This document shows, piece by piece, positions 19,374 to 29,388 of a stretch of DNA of 64,000 bases. The notes under the pieces were generated by a model, which did no database searches, had not been told where the DNA came from, and saw nothing but the letters and a program-made list of their open reading frames with translations. A program made the translations under genes and the position numbers. Origin of the DNA: Rhodococcus sp. X156 (GTDB lineage Bacteria > Actinomycetota > Actinomycetes > Mycobacteriales > Mycobacteriaceae); assembly GCF_004006015.1 (NCBI RefSeq), contig NZ_CP034766.1, forward strand, positions 434,001-498,000, read 5' to 3'. Positions within the stretch are counted from its first letter, which is position 1. Every line of letters begins with the position of its first letter.

Positions 19374-19738
19374 GGGACTCCCCGGTGCGGGTCGGGAGCG
19401 CGGGGCGCGGGTGCGCTCGGTGCGGGTGGAGCAGGCGGCACGGTGCGGCGATGTTACCCGAGGCTGCACCTGCTGGTTCCGACGTCGGAGGTCCCCGCAG
19501 CTGGGCGGGGGGCGCGAGCGTGCACCACGAGCACCCTGTCCGCCCGGTGTTGACAACGGCGTGCGTTGCGAGGATGTTAACCGCCATTCTGACGTCGTGA
19601 GCAAAGGACGATTCATGGGGCGCTCCGAGATCCCGTTCGACTCCGCGGGCGGTTCGGCGTGCTGAGCACCCGGTGCGCGCAGGGGTTCAGGCCGTGCCGC
19701 CCCGAGGTGCAGGGCGTGCTGACGTGGGTCGGCCGCGC
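19374..19738 (+). promoter_or_regulatory. Divergent regulatory region between tandem TetR and enoyl-CoA hydratase
   Basis: 365 bp without a large gene. On the plus strand TTGACA (19550-19555) and GATGTT (19573-19578) are spaced by 17 bp, a good promoter match. Two copies of GATGTTA[A/C]C (19450 and 19573) are candidate regulator sites. A 16-codon ORF starts at 19615. Confidence 0.5.
19615..19665 (+). CDS. Possible 16-residue upstream ORF
   Basis: ATG with a good AAAGGA ribosome site six bases upstream opens a 16-codon frame (MGRSEIPFDSAGGSAC, then TGA), about 30 bp downstream of the predicted start of transcription and 73 bp before the enoyl-CoA hydratase start. It could be a leader peptide or a chance ORF. 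The signal is better than that of the main gene. Confidence 0.35.
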   Translation: MGRSEIPFDSAGGSAC

Positions 19739-20530
19739 GTGAGCGGGCTGCTGGTGAGCCGGGAGGGCGGCGTCCTGCGGCTGACGATCGACCGGCCGGA
19801 GCGGATGAACGCCCTGGACGGGCCCACCGCCCTGGCGCTCGCCGACGCCCTGACCAAGGACGCCGTCCAGCCCGACGTGCGGGTGGTGGTCATCGCCGGC
19901 ACCGGCGGCGCGTTCTGCACCGGTGCGGACGTGCTGGCCATCGCCAGCGCCGAGCCCCCGGCCAACCAGGCGGAGGCGGACGCCCGCGCCCAGCAGACGA
20001 TGGACACCGCCAACCGGCTGGTGCGGGCCATCATCGAGCTGCCGCTGCCGGTCGTCGCGGCGGTCAACGGCCCCGCGGCCGGGCTCGGGGTGTCGCTGGC
20101 GCTGGCCTGCGACCTGGTCTACGCGGCCGAGGAGGCCTACTTCCTGCTGGCCTTCGCCAACGTCGGGCTGATGCCCGACGGCGGCGCCAGCCTGCTGGTG
20201 CCGGCAGCGCTCGGCCGGGCACGGGCCAACGCGATGGCGCTGCTGGCCGAGCCGATGACGGCCGAGCACGCCTGCGCGACGGGACTGATCAACGAGGTGC
20301 TCCCTGCGGCGGAGCTGGCTGAGCGGGTGGACAAGGTGGCCCGCCGCCTGGCGCGCGGGCCACGGCGTGCCCTCGAGCTCACCAAGCGCGCCCTCACTGC
20401 GTCCACCCTGGCGCTGCTGGAGGACGCGCTGGAGCGGGAGTCGGTGGGGCAGCGGGAGCTGCTGGGGTCCCCAGACTTCGCCGAGGGCATCGCCGCGGTG
20501 CTCGAGCACCGGCGCACTCGGTTCGCCTGA
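19739..20530 (+). CDS. Enoyl-CoA hydratase/isomerase family protein
   Basis: 263-residue crotonase-fold enzyme, beta-oxidation type. Motifs: LTIDRPERMNALDG (~12-25), the oxyanion-hole strand GTGGAFCTGADV (~55-66), VVAAVNGPAAGLGVSLALACDLVYA (~102-126) and ANVGLMPDGGASLLVP. It hydrates trans-2-enoyl-CoA or isomerises a related CoA ester; the catalytic acids are not conserved clearly enough to choose. GTG start chosen where family similarity begins. Probably repressed by the divergent tandem TetR. Confidence 0.85.
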   Translation: MSGLLVSREGGVLRLTIDRPERMNALDGPTALALADALTKDAVQPDVRVVVIAGTGGAFCTGADVLAIASAEPPANQAEADARAQQTMDTANRLVRAIIELPLPVVAAVNGPAAGLGVSLALACDLVYAAEEAYFLLAFANVGLMPDGGASLLVPAALGRARANAMALLAEPMTAEHACATGLINEVLPAAELAERVDKVARRLARGPRRALELTKRALTASTLALLEDALERESVGQRELLGSPDFAEGIAAVLEHRRTRFA

Positions 20531-20704
20531 GCGAACAGCGGCAAACTTCAGCACGTCTCGCGGCTAAGGATCGTGCGTCGTGCGAAGAATGATGGTTAAC
20601 AAGGGCGGACGCCCGGTGGTCATGGTTGTGTAATACTCGTCACAATCACGGCCGAGTGCGGGCTCGCTCTCGCGCCGGTCAGCTCTGGTGAGAGGAACCC
20701 CTCG

Positions 20705-22327
20705 ATGACTGTCTCCGCCGACCCCACCGCCGACCTCACTGCCGACCCCGCTGCTGATCTCACCGCCGAGCCGCTGCGGTCGCGGCGCAGCAACTGGAAC
20801 AACCAGGTCCGCCGGCACGCCCTGATGAAGCCGGCTGCGGTAGCGCTGCGCTTCGAGGGCGCCGCCACCAGCTGGAGCGAGCTCGACGGCCGGGTCACCG
20901 CCTTCGCCGACGCGCTCAGCCGCCGCGGCGTGGGCTTCGGCGACCGAGTGCTCATCGTGATGCTGAACCGCCCCGAGTACCTCGAGGTGGTGCTGGCCAC
21001 CAACCTGCTCGGGGCCATCGCGGTGCCGGTCAACTTCCGGATGACCCCACCGGAGATCGCCTTCCTGGTGCAGGACAGCGGTGCCCGGGCCGTCGTCGCC
21101 GACGCCCTGCTGGCCCCGCTGGTGGCCAAGGTCCGCGAGCAGGTGAGCGAGCTGGAGGTCAGCATCACCGTCGGTGGCCCCGCCGAGGGCGACGTGCTCG
21201 GCTACGAGCAGCTGCTCACCGAGACCGGTGCGGCGCACGCCCCGGTGGACGTCCCGGACGACACCCCGGCGCTGATCATGTACACCTCCGGCACCACCGG
21301 CCGGCCCAAGGGCGCGGTGCTCACCCACGCCAACCTGCAGGCCCAGGCCTTCACCTGCATCCGGGCCCTGCAGATGCACGGCACCGACGAGGTCGGCTTC
21401 TGCGCCGCGCCGATGTTCCACATCGCCGCGCTGGGCAGCCTGGCGCCGTCGCTGCTGCTGGGGGTGCCCACCGTGGTGCACCCGACGGGCGCGTTCGACC
21501 CGGGTCAGCTGCTGGACGTGCTGGAGGCCGAGGGCGTGACCACGCTGTTCCTGGTGCCGGTGCAGTGGCAGGCGGTGTGTGCCGAGCAGGCGGCCCGGCC
21601 CAGGCAGCTGCAGCTGCGGGTGATCTCCTGGGGCGCGGCCCCGGCCTCGGACACGGTGCTGCGAGCGATGGCGGAGACCTTCCCGGAGGCGCTCAACGTC
21701 GCGGTGTTCGGCCAGACCGAGATGTCGCCCATCACCTGCGTGCTCGACGGCGAGGACGCGCTGCGCAAGCTGGGCTCGGTGGGCCGGGTCATCCCCACCA
21801 TCCAGGCCCGGGTGGTGGACGACGAGATGAACGACGTCCGCCCCGGCGAGGTCGGCGAGATCGTCTACCGCGGCCCCACGCTCATGCAGGGCTACTGGCA
21901 GAACCCGCAGGGCACCGCGGATGCGTTCCACGGCGGCTGGTTCCACTCCGGCGACGTGGTGCGCCAGGACGAGGAGGGCTTTGTCTTCGTCGTCGACCGC
22001 AAGAAGGACATGATCATCTCCGGCGGGGAGAACGTCTACTGCGCCGAGGTGGAGAACGTGCTCTACGAGCACCCGCAGATCGCCGAGGTCGCCGTCATCG
22101 GCCGACCCGACGAGCGCTGGGGCGAGGTCCCGGTGGCGGTGGCCGCGGTCACCGGCGGTGAGCTGACCATCACCGAGCTCTCCGCGTGGCTGGACACCCG
22201 GCTGGCGCGCTTCAAGCACCCCAAGGACCTGGTGGTGGTGGACGCGCTGCCGCGCAACGCCAGCGGCAAGGTCGTCAAGGGCGAGCTGCGCTCGGCCTAT
22301 CCGAAGGTGGGAGCCGGCTCGGTCTGA
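20705..22327 (+). CDS. Long-chain acyl-CoA synthetase / AMP-dependent ligase
   Basis: 540-residue ANL-superfamily ligase activating a carboxylic acid to acyl-AMP and then acyl-CoA. Motifs: P-loop YTSGTTGRPKGAVLTH (~193-208), FGQTEMSP (~338), YRGPTLMQGYWQNP, GWFHSGDVV, VVDRKKDMIISGGENVY and the final PRNASGKVVKGELR with catalytic Lys. The first ~22 residues are a repetitive ADPTADLTADPAADL stretch. ATG with GAGAGGAA upstream. 174 bp after the enoyl-CoA hydratase; a TAATACT -10-like element near 20631 suggests its own promoter. Confidence 0.92.
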   Translation: MTVSADPTADLTADPAADLTAEPLRSRRSNWNNQVRRHALMKPAAVALRFEGAATSWSELDGRVTAFADALSRRGVGFGDRVLIVMLNRPEYLEVVLATNLLGAIAVPVNFRMTPPEIAFLVQDSGARAVVADALLAPLVAKVREQVSELEVSITVGGPAEGDVLGYEQLLTETGAAHAPVDVPDDTPALIMYTSGTTGRPKGAVLTHANLQAQAFTCIRALQMHGTDEVGFCAAPMFHIAALGSLAPSLLLGVPTVVHPTGAFDPGQLLDVLEAEGVTTLFLVPVQWQAVCAEQAARPRQLQLRVISWGAAPASDTVLRAMAETFPEALNVAVFGQTEMSPITCVLDGEDALRKLGSVGRVIPTIQARVVDDEMNDVRPGEVGEIVYRGPTLMQGYWQNPQGTADAFHGGWFHSGDVVRQDEEGFVFVVDRKKDMIISGGENVYCAEVENVLYEHPQIAEVAVIGRPDERWGEVPVAVAAVTGGELTITELSAWLDTRLARFKHPKDLVVVDALPRNASGKVVKGELRSAYPKVGAGSV

Positions 22328-22347
22328 CCCGGACAGGGCTGCCCAGG

Positions 22348-22800
22348 TCAGTCCAGCGCAGGTCGGTCCAGCGCAGCCTGGCGGCGGGCCAGGCGACCGA
22401 TCCCCGGGACGAACCGGCCGACCCGGGCCGCGTGCTCGGATTAGGCGCTGCCGTGCACAGCCAGCAGGTACGGCTCCTCGACGACCCGGACCTGCAGCTG
22501 CAGGGCCACGAGGAGCAGCACCAGCCCGGCCACGGCGACGGCGACGACGTTCGGGCTGAGCAGCACCAGGGCCGAGCCCGGTCAGGCTCATGGCGGTGAA
22601 GATGGGGTTGCGCGCCACGGCGAACGTGCCGGTGACCACGAGATCGGTGCGCTCACTCGCGTCGACGCCGATGCGCCGAGTGATCGCCGCCACAAGAGGG
22701 TGGTTCGGGCGCCGGCGAAACACTCCGGCCACTCGCCGGTAGCAATCCGGCCATCAGCGTGGCGTTCAGTGCGCTGAGCAACACTGGCAGATGCACCGAC
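22348..22800 (-). pseudogene. Decayed isoprenylcysteine/phospholipid methyltransferase-family gene
   Basis: Pieces of one ICMT/PEMT-like protein lie in different frames on the minus strand: LLSALNATLMAGLLPAS (near 22740-22790), then RRIGVDASERTDLVVTGTFAVARNPIFTAMSLTGLG (~22580-22690), then after a +1/-1 shift near 22568 LVLLSPNVVAVAVAG and LQVRVVEEPYLL, a TAA at 22443-22441 where the family has Tyr, and finally EHAARVGRFVPGIGRLARR ending at 22348. At least two frameshifts and one nonsense codon. The N-terminal membrane segments are mostly lost. Confidence 0.85.
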
Positions 22801-22822
22801 ACACGCAGCGCGGAGGACGAAC

Positions 22823-23826
<1,004 letters not shown>

Positions 23827-23890
23827 CCGCTGGCCCCGGCACCTCAGCGTGTCGGGGCGGTGGCGGTGAACGCATGGCTTCCTCCCTGAC

Positions 23891-23911
23891 TCCTCGGAGC
23901 AACACCGAGGA
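23891..23911 (+). other. Hairpin in the nasA leader
   Basis: A 7-bp inverted repeat TCCTCGG / CCGAGGA with a 7-nt loop, 56 bp upstream of the nasA ATG in a 140-bp leader. It may be a protein-binding leader RNA or a weak terminator of the flavin reductase operon. No further support. Confidence 0.3.
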
Positions 23912-23966
23912 AACCTTGCCCTCCTAGGTTCGTGGGGCCAGGTCGTCGCCACGACGCAGGGGGAGC

Positions 23967-26105
23967 ATGCCGACCAAGACGCACTGCCCGTACTGCTCGC
24001 TGCAGTGCGGCATGACCCTCACCGCCCCGGCTCCCGACGCCCCGGCTGACGCCCTGCCGCTCACGGTCGCGCCGCAGGAGGACTTCCCCACCAACCTCGG
24101 CGGGCTGTGCGCCAAGGGCTGGACCTCCGCCGAGCTGCTGGCCCACCCCGAGCGGCTCACCCAGCCGCTGGTGCGTGACTCCCGGCACGAACCACTGCGC
24201 CCCACCACCTGGGACGACGCGCTCGACCGGGTGGTGGCCGGCATCCGCCGCAGCCAGGACGCCCACGGCCGCGACAGCGTGGGCTGCTTCGGCGGCGGCG
24301 GCCTCACCAACGAGAAGGCCTACCAGCTGGGCAAGTTCGCCCGGGTGGCGCTGGGTACGGCGTCCATCGACTACAACGGCCGCTTCTGCATGTCCTCGGC
24401 CGCCAACGCCGCCGGGCGGGCCTTCGGCATCGACCGCGGCCTGCCCTTCCCGCTGGCCGACGTCGCCCACGCCGACGCCGTGCTGCTGGTGGGCAGCAAC
24501 CCGGCCGACACCATGCCCCCGGCCATGCAGTTCTTCGACGCCGGCCGCGAGCGCGGCGCCCGCCACGTCGTCGTCGACCCCCGCCTGACCGGCACCGCCC
24601 GTCGCGCCGAGCTGCACCTGCAGCCGGTGCCCGGCACCGACCTGGCCCTGGCCAACGGCATGCTCAACATCGCCATCCGCGAGGGCCTGGTCGACCACGA
24701 CTACCTCGCCGAGCGCACCACCGGCTTCGAGGCGGTGCGCCGGGCGGTGCGGCTGTACTGGCCCGACCGGGTGGAGCGCATCACCGGCGTCCCCGAGGCC
24801 GACCTGGTGGCGGCGGTGCACCTGCTGGCCGAGGCGCCGCGGGCGATGATCCTCACCGCCCGCGGTGCTGAGCAGCACAGCTCCGGCTCGGACACGGTGA
24901 TGGCCTACATCAACCTGGCGCTGGCCCTGGGCCTGCCCGGACGGCCCTACTCCGGCTACGGCACCATCACCGGCCAGGGCAACGGGCAGGGCGGTCGCGA
25001 GCACGGACAGAAGGCCGACCAGCTGCCCGGCTACCGCCGCCTGGACGACCCCGCGGCGCGGGCGCACGTGGCGGGGGTGTGGGGCGTGCACCCCGACGAG
25101 CTGCCGCAGCCGGGGGTCTCCGCCTACGAGATGCTCGACACCCTGGGCACCGACGGCGGGGTGCGGGCGCTGCTGGTCACCGCTTCCAACATCGTGGTGT
25201 CCGCCCCGCGGGCCGCGCACGTCACCGAGCGGCTGCGGGCGCTGGACCTGCTGGTGGTGTCGGACTTCTTCCTCTCCGAGACCGCGGCCCTGGCCGACGT
25301 GGTGCTGCCCACCACCCAGTGGGCCGAGGAGACCGGCACCATGACCAACCTGGAGGGCCGGGTCATCCTGCGGCAGCAGGCCATCGACGCCCCGGACGGT
25401 GCGCGCACCGACCTGTGGATCATGCGTGAGCTGGCCGAGCGCCTCGGCCGGCCGTTCTTCTCCGACGACCCGGAGGTGGTGTTCGCCGAGCTCGGCCGCG
25501 CCAGCGCCGGCGGCAAGGCCGACTACTCCGGGCTCAGCCACCAGCGCCTCGCCCAGGACCAGGGCGTGTTCTGGCCGTGTCCCTCCCCGCGGCACCCCGG
25601 CACCCCGCGGCTGTTCACGGTGGACTTCCCCACGCCGGACCGGCGTGCCCACCTGCACCCGGTGGAGCACAAGGGCACCGCGGAGGTGCCCGACGAGGAG
25701 TACCCCTACTACCTGAGCACCGGCCGCCTGGCCCGGCAGTACCAGTCGGGAACCCAGACCCGGCGAGTGCCGTCCCTGGCCGCCGACGGGGCCGGTGCCG
25801 CGGTGCAGCTGCACCGCGACCTGGCCCAGCGCCTGGGCGTGGGCGACGGAGCCCTGGTCCAGCTGCGCACCCGTCGGGGCAAGGCGGTGATGGCAGTGGA
25901 GGTGGTGGCGGGCATCCGCCCGGACACCGTCTTCGCACCCTTCCACTGGGGCGGGGAGTCCAACGCCAACCTGCTCACCAACCCGGTCCTGGACCCGTAC
26001 TCCCGCATGCCCGAGTTCAAGGTCTGCGCCGTCGCGCTGGACCGTGCCGACCTTGCTGACCCAGCCCGCCCCACCGACACCGAGAGCGAGCCGAGCCATG
26101 CCTGA
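23967..26105 (+). CDS. nasA: Assimilatory nitrate reductase catalytic subunit
   Basis: 712-residue cytoplasmic molybdopterin-bis-MGD enzyme reducing nitrate to nitrite. The N-terminal [4Fe-4S] cysteines are C7, C10, C14 and C48 (CPYCSLQC ... GLCAKG). Further family motifs: GGGGLTNEKAYQLGKFARVALGT, DYNGRFCMSSA, LLVGSNPADTMPP, TGQGNGQGGREHGQKADQLPGYR and a C-terminal molybdopterin dinucleotide-binding domain (YLSTGRLARQYQSGTQTRR). No C-terminal BFD [2Fe-2S] domain as in some NasA. SD GGGGAG; first gene of the nas operon. Confidence 0.95.
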   Translation: MPTKTHCPYCSLQCGMTLTAPAPDAPADALPLTVAPQEDFPTNLGGLCAKGWTSAELLAHPERLTQPLVRDSRHEPLRPTTWDDALDRVVAGIRRSQDAHGRDSVGCFGGGGLTNEKAYQLGKFARVALGTASIDYNGRFCMSSAANAAGRAFGIDRGLPFPLADVAHADAVLLVGSNPADTMPPAMQFFDAGRERGARHVVVDPRLTGTARRAELHLQPVPGTDLALANGMLNIAIREGLVDHDYLAERTTGFEAVRRAVRLYWPDRVERITGVPEADLVAAVHLLAEAPRAMILTARGAEQHSSGSDTVMAYINLALALGLPGRPYSGYGTITGQGNGQGGREHGQKADQLPGYRRLDDPAARAHVAGVWGVHPDELPQPGVSAYEMLDTLGTDGGVRALLVTASNIVVSAPRAAHVTERLRALDLLVVSDFFLSETAALADVVLPTTQWAEETGTMTNLEGRVILRQQAIDAPDGARTDLWIMRELAERLGRPFFSDDPEVVFAELGRASAGGKADYSGLSHQRLAQDQGVFWPCPSPRHPGTPRLFTVDFPTPDRRAHLHPVEHKGTAEVPDEEYPYYLSTGRLARQYQSGTQTRRVPSLAADGAGAAVQLHRDLAQRLGVGDGALVQLRTRRGKAVMAVEVVAGIRPDTVFAPFHWGGESNANLLTNPVLDPYSRMPEFKVCAVALDRADLADPARPTDTESEPSHA

Positions 26106-26451
26106 CAGCAGCACTCCCCGATTCCTGCAGGGCGTCTTCGCCTTCGACGGCAAGGGCCTGGACAGCCCCTTGCCGCTGTCCCCCGAGCTGCGCTACTCGG
26201 TGCCGCCGGGAGCCACCACCCAACCGGTCTACTTCCGCGGCGGCAACAGCGCGCCGGAGATGATCACCGTGGTGCTGGTGCGCGACGGAGCGCCCATGCG
26301 CTACTTCCCCATCGCCGCCTCCGGGGCCTGTCACGTGCCGCTGCGAGTGGTGGAGGACCTGCTGGGCGACACCGTGCTGGAGATCCACGTGGCCGCTCCG
26401 GAGGGGTGCAGCGGGACCGTGGTGGTCGACCTGGGGCTGGTGGAGGTCTGA
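26098..26451 (+). CDS. Small conserved-looking protein between nasA and nirB
   Basis: 117 residues, soluble, with no recognised domain. Predicted mostly beta strands (RYSVPPGATTQPVYFRGGNSAPEMITVVLVRDG, MRYFPIAASGACHVPLRVVEDLLGDTVLEIHVAAPEGCSGTVVVDLGLVEV). It overlaps the nasA stop by 8 bp and its TGA shares a base with the nirB ATG, so it is tightly coupled to both. It may be an assembly factor or accessory subunit of the nitrate or nitrite reductase. The two Cys, separated by about 35 residues, do not form a known cluster motif. Confidence 0.85.
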   Translation: MPDSSTPRFLQGVFAFDGKGLDSPLPLSPELRYSVPPGATTQPVYFRGGNSAPEMITVVLVRDGAPMRYFPIAASGACHVPLRVVEDLLGDTVLEIHVAAPEGCSGTVVVDLGLVEV

Positions 26452-28964
26452 TGACGCTGCTCGAGGAAGCCCCAGCCGCCCGCAACGGCCACGAGCCGTC
26501 GCGCTCGCGCCTGGTCGTGGTGGGCAACGGGATGGCCGGGGTGCGCGCCGTGGAGGAGATCCTGGCCCGCGACGGTGCGGGGCAGTTCGCCATCACCGTC
26601 TTCGGCGACGAGCCCTACGGCAACTACAACCGCATCCTGCTGTCCAACGTGCTGGCCGGCTCCGACGACACCTCGGAGATCTACCTCAACCCCGTCGACT
26701 GGTACACCGACAACGACATCGACCTGCGCGCCGGCGTCCGCGTGGTGCGCATCGACCGCTTCGCCAAGGTGGTGCTGGCCGACGACGGCAGCACCCTGCA
26801 CTACGACCGCCTCGTCATCGCCACCGGCAGCCGCTCCTTCTTCCCGCCGATGGAGGGCATGTGGGCGGACAACACCACGCTCACCGCGGGTGTCTTCGGC
26901 TTCCGCAGCCTGGACGACTGCTCCGGGATGATCGACTACGCCGCCGGCAAGGCCCGCGCAGTGGTGATCGGCGGTGGGCTGCTGGGGCTGGAGGCCGCGC
27001 GCGGGCTGCAGAACCGCGGCCTGGAGGTGGAGGTGGTGCACGCCGCGCCCACCCTGATGAACGCCCAGCTCGACGACGACGCCGGCGCCATCCTGCGCCG
27101 GTCGGTGGAGAACCTGGGCATCACCGTGCACACCGAGAAGCGCACCGAGAAGGTGCTCAGCGCCGACGGCGCCGTCACCGGCATCGAGTTCTCCGACGGC
27201 ACCCAGGTGCCCTGCGACATGCTCGTGGTCTCCGCCGGAATCCGGCCCAACGTGGGACTGGCCGTGCGGGCCGGGCTCACCGTGGAGCGCGCCATCGTCG
27301 TCGACGACCACCTGCGCTCGGTGGACGACGAGAACATCTACGTGGTGGGGGAGTGCGCCCAGCACCGCGGCCAGGTCTACGGGCTGGTCGCACCGCTGTG
27401 GGAGCAGGCGACCGTGCTGGCCGAGCACCTCACCGGCACCAACCCCAAGGCCGTCTACCAGGGCTCCCGGATGGCCACCAAGCTCAAGGTCGCCGGCGTG
27501 GACGTGGCCGCCATGGGGCTCAAGCACCCGGAGCACCCCGACGATGAGTTCGTCCAGTTCTCCGAGCCGCGCAACGGCATCTACAAGACGATCGTGGTGC
27601 GCGACGGCAAGCTGGTGGGCGCCACCCTGGTGGGCGACGTGAGCAAGGTGGCGTTCCTCATGCAGGCGTTCGACCGCGGGCTGCCGCTGCCCGAGGAGCG
27701 CATCTCGCTGATGTTCGACCTGGGCACCCCGTCGGTGGAGGTGGGGGCGGCCGAGCTGGCCGACGACGCCCAGGTCTGCAACTGCAACGGGGTGAGCAAG
27801 GCGGCCATCGTCAGCTGCGTGCAGGGCGGGCAGAAGACGGTGAGCGGGGTCTCCGCCGCCACCCGGGCCGGCAAGGGCTGCGGCTCGTGCAAGGGACTGC
27901 TGGGCCAGGTCGTGGAGTGGGCGGCCGGCGGCGCGGTGGAGGAGGACGCCTCGGCCAGCTGGTACGTGCCCGGCGTGCCCTACGCCAAGCCGGAGCTGAT
28001 GCGGCTGATCCGTGAGCTCGAGCTGCACTCGGTGTCGTCGGTGTTCGCCGCCCTGGCGCCGGAGGCCGCCGAGGACGCCCAGTCCAAGATGGGCCTGGCC
28101 TCGCTGCTGCAGATGATGTGGGCCGAGGAGTACGTGGAGGAGCACGACGCACGGTTCATCAACGACCGGGTGCACGCCAACATCCAGCGCGACGGCACCT
28201 TCTCGGTGGTTCCGCAGATGAAGGGCGGGGTGACCAGCTCCGAGCAGCTGCGCAAGATCGCCGACGTCGCCGACAAGTACGAGGTGCCGCTGATCAAGCT
28301 CACCGGCGGTCAGCGCATCGACCTGCTCGGCATCCGCAAGGAGGACCTGCCCGCGGTGTGGGCCGACCTGGACATGCCCTCGGGCTTCGCCTACGGCAAG
28401 AGCTTCCGCACGGTGAAGACCTGCGTGGGCACCGACTTCTGCCGCTTCGGGGTGGGCGACTCCACCGCCCTGGGCATCGCCATCGAGGAGCGCTTCAAGG
28501 GCATCGCCGGCCCAGGGAAGATGAAGCTGGCCGTCACCGGGTGCCCGCGCAACTGTGCCGAGGCGCTGTGCAAGGACCTCGGGGTGGTGGCGGTGGAGGG
28601 CGGCCGCTGGGAGATCTACGTGGGCGGGGCCGCGGGTGCACACGTGCGCAAGGGGGACCTGCTCGCCACCGTCACCAGCGCCGCGGAGGTGATGACGCTG
28701 ACCGGTCGCTTCCTGCAGTACTACCGGGAGAGCGCCAACTGGCTGGAGCGCACCTACAGCTGGGTGCCGCGGATGGGTATCGAGCACCTCCGCGCAGTGG
28801 TGGTGGACGACAGCGAGGGCATCGCCGAGCGCCTGGACGCGGAGATGCAGAAGGCGGTGGACGCCTACCGCGACCCGTGGACGGACGGCAGGGAACCGGC
28901 CACCCCCGGGCAGTTCCGCCCCTCGCTGCCGCTGACCGTGCTCCCCCAGGTGCCGGTCCGGTGA
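26451..28964 (+). CDS. nirB: NAD(P)H nitrite reductase, large subunit
   Basis: 837-residue assimilatory nitrite reductase, producing ammonium. Order of domains: FAD/NAD oxidoreductase (VVVGNGMAGVRAVEEIL ~18-34; VVIGGGLLGLEAARGL ~170; GECAQHRG ~300), BFD-like [2Fe-2S] domain with four Cys (CNCNGVSKAAI ... GKGCGSCKGLLG, ~442-485), then sulfite/nitrite reductase half-domains with siroheme-[4Fe-4S] cysteines (TCVGTDFC ~656-663, GCPRNC ~697-702). Coupled to the small gene before and nirD after. Confidence 0.97.
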   Translation: MTLLEEAPAARNGHEPSRSRLVVVGNGMAGVRAVEEILARDGAGQFAITVFGDEPYGNYNRILLSNVLAGSDDTSEIYLNPVDWYTDNDIDLRAGVRVVRIDRFAKVVLADDGSTLHYDRLVIATGSRSFFPPMEGMWADNTTLTAGVFGFRSLDDCSGMIDYAAGKARAVVIGGGLLGLEAARGLQNRGLEVEVVHAAPTLMNAQLDDDAGAILRRSVENLGITVHTEKRTEKVLSADGAVTGIEFSDGTQVPCDMLVVSAGIRPNVGLAVRAGLTVERAIVVDDHLRSVDDENIYVVGECAQHRGQVYGLVAPLWEQATVLAEHLTGTNPKAVYQGSRMATKLKVAGVDVAAMGLKHPEHPDDEFVQFSEPRNGIYKTIVVRDGKLVGATLVGDVSKVAFLMQAFDRGLPLPEERISLMFDLGTPSVEVGAAELADDAQVCNCNGVSKAAIVSCVQGGQKTVSGVSAATRAGKGCGSCKGLLGQVVEWAAGGAVEEDASASWYVPGVPYAKPELMRLIRELELHSVSSVFAALAPEAAEDAQSKMGLASLLQMMWAEEYVEEHDARFINDRVHANIQRDGTFSVVPQMKGGVTSSEQLRKIADVADKYEVPLIKLTGGQRIDLLGIRKEDLPAVWADLDMPSGFAYGKSFRTVKTCVGTDFCRFGVGDSTALGIAIEERFKGIAGPGKMKLAVTGCPRNCAEALCKDLGVVAVEGGRWEIYVGGAAGAHVRKGDLLATVTSAAEVMTLTGRFLQYYRESANWLERTYSWVPRMGIEHLRAVVVDDSEGIAERLDAEMQKAVDAYRDPWTDGREPATPGQFRPSLPLTVLPQVPVR

Positions 28965-29305
28965 GCGCCGAGCCGCTGGAGGAGGTGGACGCCCCGGTGG
29001 TGGGCCACCTCGAGGACATCCCGGTGGGGGAGGGCCGGGCCTTCGCGGTCGCCGGTGACCAGGTGGCGGTGTTCCGGCTGCGGGACGGCTCGCTGCGGGC
29101 GCTGGACGCGGTCTGTCCGCACCGGGGCGGCCCGCTGGCCGACGGCCTCACCGACGAGCGGGTGGTGGTCTGCCCGCTGCACGGCTACACCTACGACCTG
29201 GCCACCGGGCAGGAGATGTCCAGCGGGGCAACGGGAGTGTGTGCCTACCAGGTGAGCGCCGACGAGGGCGGAGCCATCAGGATCGGTCCACGAATCGCAC
29301 GGTGA
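28961..29305 (+). CDS. nirD: Nitrite reductase small subunit, Rieske-type
   Basis: 114-residue Rieske [2Fe-2S] protein with both cluster loops, CPHRGGPLADG and CPLHGYTYDL (Cys and His from each). Partner of NirB. GTG start overlaps the nirB stop by 4 bp. Unlike many NirD, all cluster ligands are retained, so it should carry a Rieske centre and pass electrons. Confidence 0.95.
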   Translation: MSAEPLEEVDAPVVGHLEDIPVGEGRAFAVAGDQVAVFRLRDGSLRALDAVCPHRGGPLADGLTDERVVVCPLHGYTYDLATGQEMSSGATGVCAYQVSADEGGAIRIGPRIAR

Positions 29306-29388
29306 GGCGCGCCCCCGCCCACCGTGCAGCACGGCTCTGCCTGCGATGATGTGCCGGACGATCAACGCTGCGGAGAGCTGAGGCCGGG

